A stretch of 7,246 nucleotides of DNA from Akkermansiaceae bacterium UBA1506 (GCA_002323995.1 DCQY01000039.1:30971-38216), one strand, 5' to 3'; positions 1-6,255 are shown, numbered from the stretch's first letter. Notes: a model not told the origin generated them from the letters alone. Made by a program: numbers and translations.

Positions 1-1
1 A

Positions 2-736
2 GAAGAAGTTGAGCTGAGGATTGAAGATCCAGCAGAACCAAACTGGGATCTTGTTGATGAAATGGTGACACAGCTGAGAACCAAGCTCGATTCCATGGGC
101 CCAGTCAATATCGATGCAATTGAAGAATTCGATGAACTTGAAGAACACTACAAGTTCAACATCCAGCAGCTTGAGGACCTCGAAAATTCCAGAGAGGAAT
201 TACTAAAAATGATCGCGCGGATCAACCGGGACACCAGAAAGATGTTTTCAGAAACGTTTGAAGCGATTCGAAAAAACTTCCGCGATATGTTCAAAGAGCT
301 CTTTGGAGAAAAGTCCAAGGCCGATCTCCTTCTCATGGACGAAGGCGACCCTCTCGAGTCTGGGATCGATATCATTGCCAAACCTCCCGGTAAGAAACTT
401 CAGTCGATCAGCCTTCTCTCTGGTGGCGAGCGTTCCATGACAGCTGTAGCTCTTCTCTTCGGTATCTACATGGTTAAACCCTCCCCGTTTTGTGTATTGG
501 ACGAGTTGGATGCACCGCTGGATGAAGCCAACATCTCGCGCTTCATAAGAGTCCTCGACCGATTTATTGGAGGAAGCCAGTTCGTCATTGTGACCCACTC
601 AAAGCGAACGATGTCCCGAGCTGATGTGATGTATGGTGTTTCCATGGAAGAGTTTGGTGTATCCAAAACGGTCGGTGTCACTTTCTCCAAAGCCAAAGAG
701 GCCAAGGGGCTCAAGCAAGCCGGTATTGGTGGCTGA
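2..736 (+). CDS. smc: Chromosome partition/condensation protein SMC, C-terminal part (5' end cut by window)
   Basis: This is the C-terminal head of an SMC ATPase. SMC homodimers act in the cytoplasm with ScpA and ScpB to condense and segregate the chromosome. The reading frame is open from the first bases, so the gene starts outside the window; 244 codons are visible. In order they show the end of the coiled coil with the family block GPVNIDAIEE (about residues 33-42 of the fragment), a second helical stretch, the block PPGKKLQSISLLSGGE containing the ABC signature LSGGER (about 139-144), Walker B FCVLDELD (about 163-170), the D-loop DAPLDEAN, and the switch histidine in VTHSK (about 199). 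Walker A and the hinge would lie upstream. A second ATG at position 62 is internal and not the start. The next gene begins 12-36 nt downstream in the same direction with no visible terminator, which suggests an operon. The family call is very secure. Confidence 0.97.
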   Translation, partial: EEVELRIEDPAEPNWDLVDEMVTQLRTKLDSMGPVNIDAIEEFDELEEHYKFNIQQLEDLENSREELLKMIARINRDTRKMFSETFEAIRKNFRDMFKELFGEKSKADLLLMDEGDPLESGIDIIAKPPGKKLQSISLLSGGERSMTAVALLFGIYMVKPSPFCVLDELDAPLDEANISRFIRVLDRFIGGSQFVIVTHSKRTMSRADVMYGVSMEEFGVSKTVGVTFSKAKEAKGLKQAGIGG

Positions 737-772
737 CTTTAAAAAGAGCTGAAAAAACAGGTTGAGAGCAGT

Positions 773-1684
773 GTGCTGCTTGCACAGGTTATTCTTGTGC
801 TTAGGATCCCACAGACACTAGCCACAGCGTTGGCCTTCTTGATAAACATCGAGACCGTTGTCTCGAGCGAATCTGACCTTTTTGAAAGCGACCAACTGAC
901 AGTGCAGTTGATCACTGACGTGACAGCAATTAGTCCGGGAGATCCGTTTTTAGTAGGGCTCTTCCTAAAGCCCAAAGCCGGCTACCACACCTACTGGAAG
1001 GGTCCTGGGATCGTCGGAGTGGCCACCGATATTAGGTGGCAGCTACCGACTGGATTTAGCGCGGGAGACATCATCTGGCCTGCTCCCGATCGAGTCGATA
1101 TGGTCGGGTTTAATGCGCACGGCTACAACGGTGAGACATGCCTTCTCGTCGAGATTGACACCCCTAAAAAAATTGAGACCGATTTGGTAAATCTAAAAGC
1201 AAAAGCAACGTGGATGTGCTGCGACAAGACATGTCATCCAGGTTTCGCCGATTTTGAACTCATACTGCCGGTCAATTCATCTAGGAAACCAGCCCTCAAG
1301 ATCGAAGAGCGCAGACTTCTTTTCCAAAGAACGCTCGATACTGTTCCTCCAAAATCGCCTGACGACTGGACAATCTCAGCCCAGCTCGTAACGCGTGATT
1401 CTATCGAGTTGAATGTTATGATCCCTAATCTAAAAGGTAAGAACGTCGACAACATCTACTTCTTTTGTTATGACCTTCAGGTCAACTCCGACATATCGCA
1501 GAAAGTTACTCTAACAAATCTAAATGGTCCTCGAATTTCCTTTTCTCTCGCCCGACCCGACTTCGCGCCCGACAATCCCAAAACATTGGAAGGGGTCATC
1601 TACCATCCCTCGGGATGGCCGGACCTCAATTCCAACTATGCTGAAATCTCTTTCGACTGGCCTGCAGGTGACATCCGAAAATGA
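773..1684 (+). CDS. Stand-alone DsbD-alpha-like periplasmic thiol:disulfide interchange domain protein
   Basis: The protein resembles the N-terminal periplasmic domain of DsbD/ScsB. In that family this domain receives electrons from the membrane domain and passes them to periplasmic thiol proteins. The start gives a hydrophobic N-terminus (residues 1-28) that could be a signal peptide or anchor. The domain follows: the block KPKAGYHTYWKGPG (67-80), a WPAPDR segment (102-107), and the redox motif W147-x-x-C150-x3-C154-x-P156, preceded by an extra Cys149. A second beta-rich half with FFCYDLQ and VIYHPSGW completes it. At 303 residues it lacks the eight-helix membrane domain and the C-terminal thioredoxin domain of full DsbD, and the next gene does not supply them. 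The start is uncertain. GTG at 773 has a weak GAG six bases upstream. A CTG at 749, just after an in-frame stop at 740-742, would give a more typical Lys-rich signal-peptide start. It overlaps the SET gene by 4 nt (ATGA), implying translational coupling. Family call good; exact partner unknown. Confidence 0.85.
   Translation: MLLAQVILVLRIPQTLATALAFLINIETVVSSESDLFESDQLTVQLITDVTAISPGDPFLVGLFLKPKAGYHTYWKGPGIVGVATDIRWQLPTGFSAGDIIWPAPDRVDMVGFNAHGYNGETCLLVEIDTPKKIETDLVNLKAKATWMCCDKTCHPGFADFELILPVNSSRKPALKIEERRLLFQRTLDTVPPKSPDDWTISAQLVTRDSIELNVMIPNLKGKNVDNIYFFCYDLQVNSDISQKVTLTNLNGPRISFSLARPDFAPDNPKTLEGVIYHPSGWPDLNSNYAEISFDWPAGDIRK
1666..1671 (+). promoter_or_regulatory. Ribosome binding site of the SET-domain gene
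   Basis: AGGTGA lies nine bases before the ATG at 1681 and inside the end of the preceding gene. It matches the 3' part of the AGGAGGTGA Shine-Dalgarno consensus. It supports this ATG as the start and allows both re-initiation and independent initiation at the ATGA overlap. Confidence 0.6.
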
Positions 1685-2241
1685 GCCGCAATAAGAAAGA
1701 CGCCCTTCTCCCGGGTGAACGCTGCGATTCCAAGTGGTGTTCAGTGAGAAGTTCCGGAATCCATGGTCGAGGTCTTTTCGCTACACGGAAAATCCCCGCA
1801 CAGACTAATATTATTGAATATAAGGGAGATCGCATCAGTAAAGATGAGGCTAACGAACGGGGTTGGGCTCAAATGGACCACGCTAAGGATACCGGAGACG
1901 CAGCTGTCTACATTTTCACACTGAATGATGAATGGGATATCGACGGAAACGTACCTAGAAATGCGGCTCGATTGATCAACCATAGCTGCGAACCAAATTG
2001 CGAAGCCTTCATCGACGATGATCAAATCTGGATCGCCGCTCTTCGAAAAATACAGAAAGGAGAAGAACTGTTCTTTAACTATGGTTTCGACTTAGAAAAC
2101 TACGAAGAACATCCCTGCTATTGTGGCACTGAGAATTGCGTCGGCTACATCACGGGAGAGGACTTTTGGCCCGACTTGCAAAAAAAATTAGCTGCCAAAA
2201 AAGCCACAGAAACTCGCAAGAGCAAAAAGAAAAAGGATTGA
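1681..2241 (+). CDS. SET-domain protein lysine methyltransferase with post-SET zinc motif and lysine-rich tail
   Basis: This is a 186-residue SET-domain protein; the family transfers methyl groups from S-adenosylmethionine to lysine side chains. The sequence shows the SAM-binding HGRGLFA motif (28-34), the hallmark block RLINHSCEPNC (97-107) and GEELFFNYGFD (127-137) with the probable catalytic Tyr134. A post-SET motif C146-x-C148-x4-C153 follows. In eukaryotic SET enzymes such as DIM-5, three post-SET cysteines of this spacing bind zinc together with the Cys of NHSC (here Cys103), so the site looks complete. The C-terminus (about 168-186) is rich in lysine and alanine, ending in four lysines and Asp, like a histone or nucleic-acid-binding tail. 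There is no signal peptide, so it should be cytoplasmic. Its start overlaps the stop of the DsbD-alpha-like gene and has a good AGGTGA site. The substrate cannot be told from sequence; histone-like proteins, ribosomal proteins or its own tail are possible. Related proteins occur in Chlamydiae and other PVC bacteria. Confidence 0.93.
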   Translation: MSRNKKDALLPGERCDSKWCSVRSSGIHGRGLFATRKIPAQTNIIEYKGDRISKDEANERGWAQMDHAKDTGDAAVYIFTLNDEWDIDGNVPRNAARLINHSCEPNCEAFIDDDQIWIAALRKIQKGEELFFNYGFDLENYEEHPCYCGTENCVGYITGEDFWPDLQKKLAAKKATETRKSKKKKD

Positions 2242-2477
2242 ACTATCTGACCTCAGGCGGCGGCGTTACCGATCTGTCGAACACTCACTGCCTAATTCAC
2301 ACCTCGAACTAAGTAGATGCGGCCCCTAAATTAAGGGATGCGCAGCGAGTATCAATACAGGGACTGATACCCTACTGAATCTAAATTCTTAACGGAAAGA
2401 CCTTCGCTTTCCGCAAAGCAGACGGGAGAGGGCTCCACACCGACAACATGATCTATCAGCATGTGTGAAGGGAAAGA
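2242..2477. other. Convergent intergenic region with small inverted repeats
   Basis: These 236 bases between two converging genes have no convincing reading frame. Three small inverted repeats are visible: a near-palindrome at 2323-2337 (arms CCC/GGG with one mismatch), GTATCA/TGATAC at 2349-2370 and CGGAAAG/CTTTCCG at 2393-2413. The last is listed separately. The region probably serves transcription termination for both sides. Confidence 0.4.
2393..2413 (-). terminator. Stem-loop, possible terminator of the LysM gene
   Basis: A perfect 7-bp stem CGGAAAG/CTTTCCG encloses a 7-nt loop, about 65 bases past the stop of the LysM gene on the minus strand. On that strand the stem is followed by TTAAGAATTT, which is only a weak T-rich tail. 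On the plus strand there is no T-run at all. It is therefore a tentative terminator for the minus-strand gene or a simple hairpin. Confidence 0.35.
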
Positions 2478-3065
2478 CTACGGCAAACGCAAACTCTGCC
2501 CAACACGAATCACGTCACTGGTTAGACCGTTCACCTTTTTTAGTTGGGTTACCGACGTGCCGTAACGCCGCGCGATAGAGTAGAGAGTATCACCAGACTT
2601 GACCCTGTGGTAGGTTGCCGTCGGCATCGCCGGTGTTGTTGCGGCATTCGAAGCCGGAGAGCGGTATTCCTCCCTGAAGGAGGTTGAAGCGGCCGGGGCG
2701 ACGGGTTGAATTGCGGCCGGTAGTGGAGGTGACATCGGCACATGCGGACCCGAAACAACAGAAGTTTGTGTAGCTGCCAAGGCATCTGCCGGCTCAGGGT
2801 CCGGAAGCTTGTAGGAAGAACGTGCTCTGCTCTTGTCTTTGCTCTTTACCCAATCCTTCCGGTAGTTCCCTTCATCATCAAAAGGATAGTCCCTCCTGAC
2901 CATTCCGTGACCATCTGGAGTTTTTAGTGTGTCCGGATCATACTCAATATCTTGATAGGATCCGCCTACCGACTTGCACTGTGTCAAAAAAATTGGAAGA
3001 GCCGTCGCGAAAACAATGTAGAAAAGCGTCCTTAAACCCAACGATTTCTTGATTTTCGCGTTCAT
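2478..3065 (-). CDS. LysM-domain lipoprotein (putative peptidoglycan-binding envelope protein)
   Basis: This 195-residue protein has three parts. The N-terminus is a classic export signal: basic residues MNAKIKKS, a hydrophobic core, and then LTQC with Cys30 as the likely lipidated residue. The -1 residue is Gln where lipoboxes normally have Gly, Ala or Ser. The middle (about 31-150) is a polar stretch followed by a low-complexity Pro/Ala/Ser-rich linker, which probably lets the protein reach across the periplasm. The C-terminus (about 152-195) is one LysM domain, YHRVKSGDTLYSIARRYG...LKKVNGL...IRVGQSLRLP, which binds N-acetylglucosamine-containing glycans such as peptidoglycan. No catalytic domain is present, so it looks like a structural or tethering protein. 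The Shine-Dalgarno sequence is poor (GGCG about five bases from the ATG). It lies 355 bases downstream of rluD on the same strand, so it is probably transcribed separately. Domain call secure; cellular role unknown. Confidence 0.9.
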   Translation of the reverse strand: MNAKIKKSLGLRTLFYIVFATALPIFLTQCKSVGGSYQDIEYDPDTLKTPDGHGMVRRDYPFDDEGNYRKDWVKSKDKSRARSSYKLPDPEPADALAATQTSVVSGPHVPMSPPLPAAIQPVAPAASTSFREEYRSPASNAATTPAMPTATYHRVKSGDTLYSIARRYGTSVTQLKKVNGLTSDVIRVGQSLRLP

Positions 3066-3420
3066 AATTTCGCCAAAGCGATACCACTCTTAAGTTCACA
3101 AAGTCCACCAACTAACTTCATAAACTACGGCAATATCCTGAAGTTTAAAAATACTATCGAATCTAAAATTTTGTAGCCAGCTCTATCTACGTTAGTCGTT
3201 TCAGCATCTCAATCCTAAAGCAACTCTGACCAAATCTTACCCTGCCATTCTTATTTGGTAGTCGGCTTAGAATTACTTTGAAAAAATGACTGCAAATGTT
3301 CCTAGCCACAGTCTAACAGCTCCGTCAAACCTATCTGCGTCAGCTTTAATGCATCGGTCTCTCTACTTTCCGCGCAGCGTGACTAATCCTGATTTAAACA
3401 CATAACACGAGCGGGATGGC
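3066..3420. other. Intergenic region between rluD and the LysM gene
   Basis: This stretch of 355 bases is AT-rich and lacks a supported gene. It should contain the LysM promoter; only a weak candidate is visible. A 39-codon plus-strand frame at 3286-3405 has no clear ribosome binding site and no recognisable motif. I see no clear terminator for rluD. Confidence 0.5.
3184..3212 (-). promoter_or_regulatory. Weak sigma-70-type promoter candidate for the LysM gene
   Basis: Read on the minus strand, TTGAGA (3212-3207, five of six matches to TTGACA) is followed after 17 bases by TAGATA (3189-3184, only three of six matches to TATAAT). It would give a leader of about 110 bases. Spacing is ideal but the -10 is poor, so this is only a candidate. 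Confidence 0.2.
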
Positions 3421-4374
3421 TCATTCGAAAGCCAGAAACTCATCCGGAAGAGGGGCATTAAAGGTCATTCGATCGCTTGTTACGGGATGATTGAACGATA
3501 ACTGGGAAGCGTGCAGCATCAGCCGGTTGACCTGAACTTTCTGTCGCCTTGGCTGGCCATATACTGGGTCTCCAAGGATGGGGCAGTGAAGGCACTCTTT
3601 AAGGTGAACACGAATTTGGTGCGTCCTGCCTGTATGAATTATACATTCAACCGAAGCCCAATTAGCCGTCGAATCCGAGCCTAAAACCCGATAGTCAGTG
3701 ATAGCCTCTTTCCCAGCCGGTGGCTTCACTACTGCCATTTTCTTGCGGTTCACAGGATGCCTCCCGATCTGAGAAATGAGCGTTCCGCCCTCATTGGCTG
3801 GCACCCCACTAACCACTGCTCGGTAAATTTTACCTGTTTCTCTTCCTGAAAACTGCGCAACGAGCGAATGGTAAGCATTCTCGTTTTTGGCTGCCACAAG
3901 GCAACCGGAGGTATCCTTATCTAAGCGATGCACAATACCCGGACGATCATCGCCCGCGATTCTGCACAAATCCCCCTTACAATGATGCATCAGAGCATTT
4001 ACTAGAGTCCCATCGAGATTTCCGGACGCAGGGTGAACGACAAGGCCATGCGACTTATTAACCACCACAATGTCTTCATCTTCAAAGATGATATCAATCT
4101 CTATTGCCTCCCCCTGAATCTCGTCAGGGCCTGCTTGAGAGATCGTTGTCTGAATCGATTCACCTTCGACAAGCGCGTGCCGTGGCTTGACCTTTTTACC
4201 ATCGACCAAAACTGCCGCTTCCTTGATCAACGACTGGACTAGAGCCCGGGAGGTTTCGACCCCATGCCCCCTCAATGCCTCTGGAAGAAACCGGTCGAGT
4301 CGCTCTCCGGCAAACTCACCAGGAACAGAAATCTCAATGACAATCGATGATTCAGTCTGTGAACGAATACTCAC
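3421..4374 (-). CDS. rluD: RluD/RluA-family 23S rRNA pseudouridine synthase
   Basis: The protein belongs to the RluA family, which converts uridine to pseudouridine in RNA. RluD-type enzymes act on the helix 69 region of 23S rRNA in the cytoplasm. At 317 residues it has the family's normal length. An S4 RNA-binding domain (about 20-75: ERLDRFLPEAL...LIKEAAVLVDGKKV) is followed by the catalytic domain. That domain begins with IVVVNKSHGLVVHPASG (102-118) and contains RPGIVHRLDKDTSG (144-157), with Asp152 as the expected catalytic nucleophile. The conserved GRTHQIRVHL (249-258) and LGDPVYG (267-273) follow. The start is GTG at 4374: an in-frame TAG two codons upstream excludes an earlier start, and AAGGAAG lies 12 bases before it. 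The S4 domain separates it from RluA. RluC is the main alternative, and the choice between RluC and RluD cannot be settled by eye. Confidence 0.93.
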   Translation of the reverse strand: MSIRSQTESSIVIEISVPGEFAGERLDRFLPEALRGHGVETSRALVQSLIKEAAVLVDGKKVKPRHALVEGESIQTTISQAGPDEIQGEAIEIDIIFEDEDIVVVNKSHGLVVHPASGNLDGTLVNALMHHCKGDLCRIAGDDRPGIVHRLDKDTSGCLVAAKNENAYHSLVAQFSGRETGKIYRAVVSGVPANEGGTLISQIGRHPVNRKKMAVVKPPAGKEAITDYRVLGSDSTANWASVECIIHTGRTHQIRVHLKECLHCPILGDPVYGQPRRQKVQVNRLMLHASQLSFNHPVTSDRMTFNAPLPDEFLAFE

Positions 4375-4405
4375 TCTCTAAGCTTACTTCCTTCTCGGCT
4401 ATCTT

Positions 4406-4420
4406 CACCAAATTCTGGTG
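4406..4420. repeat. 15-bp near-palindrome in the rluD leader
   Basis: CACCA and TGGTG form perfect 5-bp arms around AATTC. Apart from the arms, one further pair matches and one mismatches, so the element has near-dyad symmetry. It lies 32-46 bases upstream of the rluD start, where it could be a protein-binding site or a small leader hairpin. Only a single copy is visible here. Confidence 0.3.
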
Positions 4421-4490
4421 GGTTGTTCTCTAATTTTCTCTTTTCCGGCGACTTTACCAACGTCTAATTTGAAAAGGCCGCGTGCGATTC

Positions 4491-4496
4491 ATTATA
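4491..4496 (-). promoter_or_regulatory. Consensus -10 element (TATAAT), candidate rluD promoter
   Basis: A perfect TATAAT on the minus strand lies about 117 bases upstream of the rluD start. No good -35 sequence is found 16-18 bases further upstream, and there is no extended TG motif, so it is a partial match only. Confidence 0.28.
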
Positions 4497-4682
4497 GTTT
4501 TTCCCGCCAGGCACACTTCGTCCGTTCTCATAAAATTCACCGAGATTATCTCTTCGTCCACTGCGATCGCCTACCCCTTCGCAGTCATACCTGTTCTCGT
4601 CGCGCTGGCGTGACCGCGACACAAAATGCGTTTTATAACCAATACGATATCTTTTCCTTACAAAGCGTTGGTCGATTTCTTA

Positions 4683-5390
4683 TTACAAGTCCAATCCGGC
4701 AGCACAGAGTTTTTGGAAATCTTCCCACTCCAGCTCAAGATCAGCATCTGCCTCCCGAATGCACTGCATTGTCTGCAACGCAATCTGGTCTCTCGCTGAA
4801 GTCAGTGCACGGCTTACTCTCGTCTGATCACATCGCCACATTCGAGCGATCACTGTTTGGCTGACTCCGTGAAGATAGGATAGCTTCAACATCAGAAGGG
4901 CATTGGGGTCCAGTGAATCAAAAGCAGACTTGATGGCGCGCCCCATCAACGCAGAGAGGTCTTCATCGAGCAGATCTTCCTCGAGAGAATCTCCTTCCAG
5001 CCGATCAAATTGATCAACACCCCTCTTTTCATCATCTTCGTAAACTGGCAGTTCACCGCGAAACTTATCGCGTCGTTTTAAGTCCAACCAGCGATTCCAA
5101 GTGATGCGAATCATCCAGGTCGACAAAGACGCTCTTCCCTCAAACTTTTCCAAGAGGGGGCGTGTCTCCCCTTTTTTTCCTGCGCCGAAACACTCCGCGA
5201 TTACATCCGCAACGAGATCTTGAGCCTCGACTTTATCAAGGCCACGCGACATCATGACCCGCTCTAGCATCGGTTGATATTCTTTTTGAAACGCGACAAC
5301 TGCCTCCTCGTCCCCATCTACAGCACGGTCCACCAGATCAAGGTCGGCAGCGTGTTTCAGCGGTTTGATCTCAGTTGTCGATTCACTCAT
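4683..5390 (-). CDS. ECF-like sigma-70 family RNA polymerase sigma factor
   Basis: The 235-residue protein has the two-domain plan of an extracytoplasmic-function sigma factor, which directs RNA polymerase to a special promoter set. Region 2 spans about 16-107: LVDRAVDGDEEAVVAFQKEY opens it, and LSTWMIRITWNRWLDLKRR (89-107) covers the core-binding and -10-recognition helices. Region 4 (about 150-204) contains a helix-turn-helix with LSYLHGVSQTVIARMW followed by RVSRALTSAR, for -35 recognition. The linker between them is unusually acidic and fairly long (about 108-149), and a further acidic tail follows region 4 (about 205-235). No anti-sigma factor gene flanks it, so its control may be at transcription or by an unlinked protein. 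The ATG at 5390 has no strong Shine-Dalgarno sequence; an AGG lies about 13 bases upstream. The 124-base gap to the ABC gene carries a plausible promoter, suggesting independent transcription. Confidence 0.88.
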   Translation of the reverse strand: MSESTTEIKPLKHAADLDLVDRAVDGDEEAVVAFQKEYQPMLERVMMSRGLDKVEAQDLVADVIAECFGAGKKGETRPLLEKFEGRASLSTWMIRITWNRWLDLKRRDKFRGELPVYEDDEKRGVDQFDRLEGDSLEEDLLDEDLSALMGRAIKSAFDSLDPNALLMLKLSYLHGVSQTVIARMWRCDQTRVSRALTSARDQIALQTMQCIREADADLELEWEDFQKLCAAGLDL

Positions 5391-5423
5391 TAATGTTGGG
5401 ATTACCTAATGGCCTCTACACCA

Positions 5424-5451
5424 TTTATAAAACAGCACACCCTTGGGGCAA
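5424..5451 (-). promoter_or_regulatory. Probable sigma-70-type promoter of the sigma-factor gene
   Basis: On the minus strand TTGCCC (5451-5446, four of six matches) is followed after 16 bases by TATAAA (5429-5424, five of six matches). Transcription would start near 5417 and give a leader of roughly 27 bases before the ATG at 5390, a sensible geometry. It is the best promoter candidate in the window. Confidence 0.42.
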
Positions 5452-5514
5452 TCGAGCAAATTTTCCATAAATATGGTCTGATTGTCCCTCCCAAACCAAT
5501 GCTAAAGGGTTCCT

Positions 5515-6201
5515 CTAACCCCTACGGTCATCTTCGATAATTACACCGTCCTGAAGGTGGACCCGCCGATCCACTCGATCAAGAAGCCTGTCGTCATGGG
5601 TCGAAAACAGGAAAGCGGCTCCGCAGTCACGGTTGATCCGTCGCATCAAATCGATGATCAAATTGGCGTTCTTAGTATCGAGATTAGCAGTTGGCTCATC
5701 AGCAAGAACAAGAAGTGGATTAGTCACTAAAGCCCTTGCTATCGCGACCCGCTGCTGCTGCCCCCCACTCATCTTTACAGGACGGTGGCCCATGCGGTCA
5801 CCAAGATCTACCTCTTGCAACAATTTTTGAGCTCGCTCGCGAGCTTCCACGACTGGTACTCCAGTCACCTGAAGAGGTAGCATTACATTCTCTAAAGCAG
5901 TCAGGACAGGGATCAGATTGAAATTCTGAAAGACAAACCCGATTGAAGAATTTCTCAAGTCGCTACGCTGCGCGTCATTGAGATCTTTGGCTGAAGTTTC
6001 TCGAATCAGGACCTCACCTGAAGTAGGAGTATCTAACAATCCGACCAAATTACACAGTGTTGATTTACCTGACCCGGAAGGGCCCCAGACGGCGATAAAC
6101 TCCTCTTCCTCAATATCGAGGCAGACCTCTCTCAAAGCCGTGACTTCGGTGTCTCCAAAATGATAAGTCTTCTTGAGTTTTTTGGTCTGAACAACTTTCA
6201 T
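5515..6201 (-). CDS. LolD/MacB-type ABC transporter ATP-binding protein
   Basis: This is the ATPase subunit of the LolD/MacB/YknY type, which normally pairs with FtsX-like permeases to move lipoproteins, peptides or drugs or to drive envelope processes. It sits on the cytoplasmic face of the inner membrane. I place the start at ATG 6201, giving 228 residues as is usual for the family. The open frame extends 18 codons further, but that stretch (with three Cys/Trp-rich oddities) aligns with nothing in the family. Visible motifs are Walker A GPSGSGKS (40-47), the Q-loop in FVFQNFNLIP (89-98), signature MSGGQQQR (144-151), Walker B LLVLADEP (163-170) with Glu169, D-loop NLDT, and switch His202 in STHD. 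All are intact. No permease gene lies next to it: upstream is a divergent glycosyltransferase and downstream a sigma factor. The Shine-Dalgarno sequence is weak (GGA six bases from the start). Confidence 0.92.
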   Translation of the reverse strand: MKVVQTKKLKKTYHFGDTEVTALREVCLDIEEEEFIAVWGPSGSGKSTLCNLVGLLDTPTSGEVLIRETSAKDLNDAQRSDLRNSSIGFVFQNFNLIPVLTALENVMLPLQVTGVPVVEARERAQKLLQEVDLGDRMGHRPVKMSGGQQQRVAIARALVTNPLLVLADEPTANLDTKNANLIIDLMRRINRDCGAAFLFSTHDDRLLDRVDRRVHLQDGVIIEDDRRG

Positions 6202-6255
6202 ACAAATCCAATGACAATAACGTTTGCAGTCTAGCCACACCGCCACAATTTGCAC

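Larger units (their letters stand above)
4375..4682. other. Intergenic region between the sigma gene and rluD
   Basis: These 308 bases hold no convincing gene. They contain a consensus TATAAT on the minus strand (4496-4491), the near-palindrome at 4406-4420, and an inverted repeat ACTGCG/CGCAGT at 4560-4585. A plus-strand open frame from 4418 to 4864 crosses it but runs antisense into the sigma gene and is judged spurious. No clear terminator for the sigma gene is visible. Confidence 0.45.

Noticed and set aside
248..598. A 116-codon minus-strand frame opposite smc
   Set aside because: It is fully antisense to the most conserved part of the SMC head domain and has no own features.
3286..3405. 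A 39-codon plus-strand frame between rluD and the LysM gene
   Set aside because: There is no clear Shine-Dalgarno sequence, no hydrophobic or other patterned segment and no known motif; this length is expected by chance.
4560..4585. Inverted repeat ACTGCG/CGCAGT containing a GCGATCGC octamer
   Set aside because: It is a single copy with a 14-base loop and no T-run. One octamer is not evidence of a dispersed repeat such as HIP1.
4418..4864. A 148-codon open frame on the plus strand
   Set aside because: Its 3' part is antisense to the conserved region 4 of the sigma factor, it has no recognisable domain, and it lacks a good ribosome binding site. It is best explained as a shadow.
6202..6255. 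An 18-codon N-terminal extension of the ABC ATPase
   Set aside because: The family normally begins just before the beta strand that follows ATG 6201. The extension looks like translated divergent intergenic sequence and would need a GTG start.
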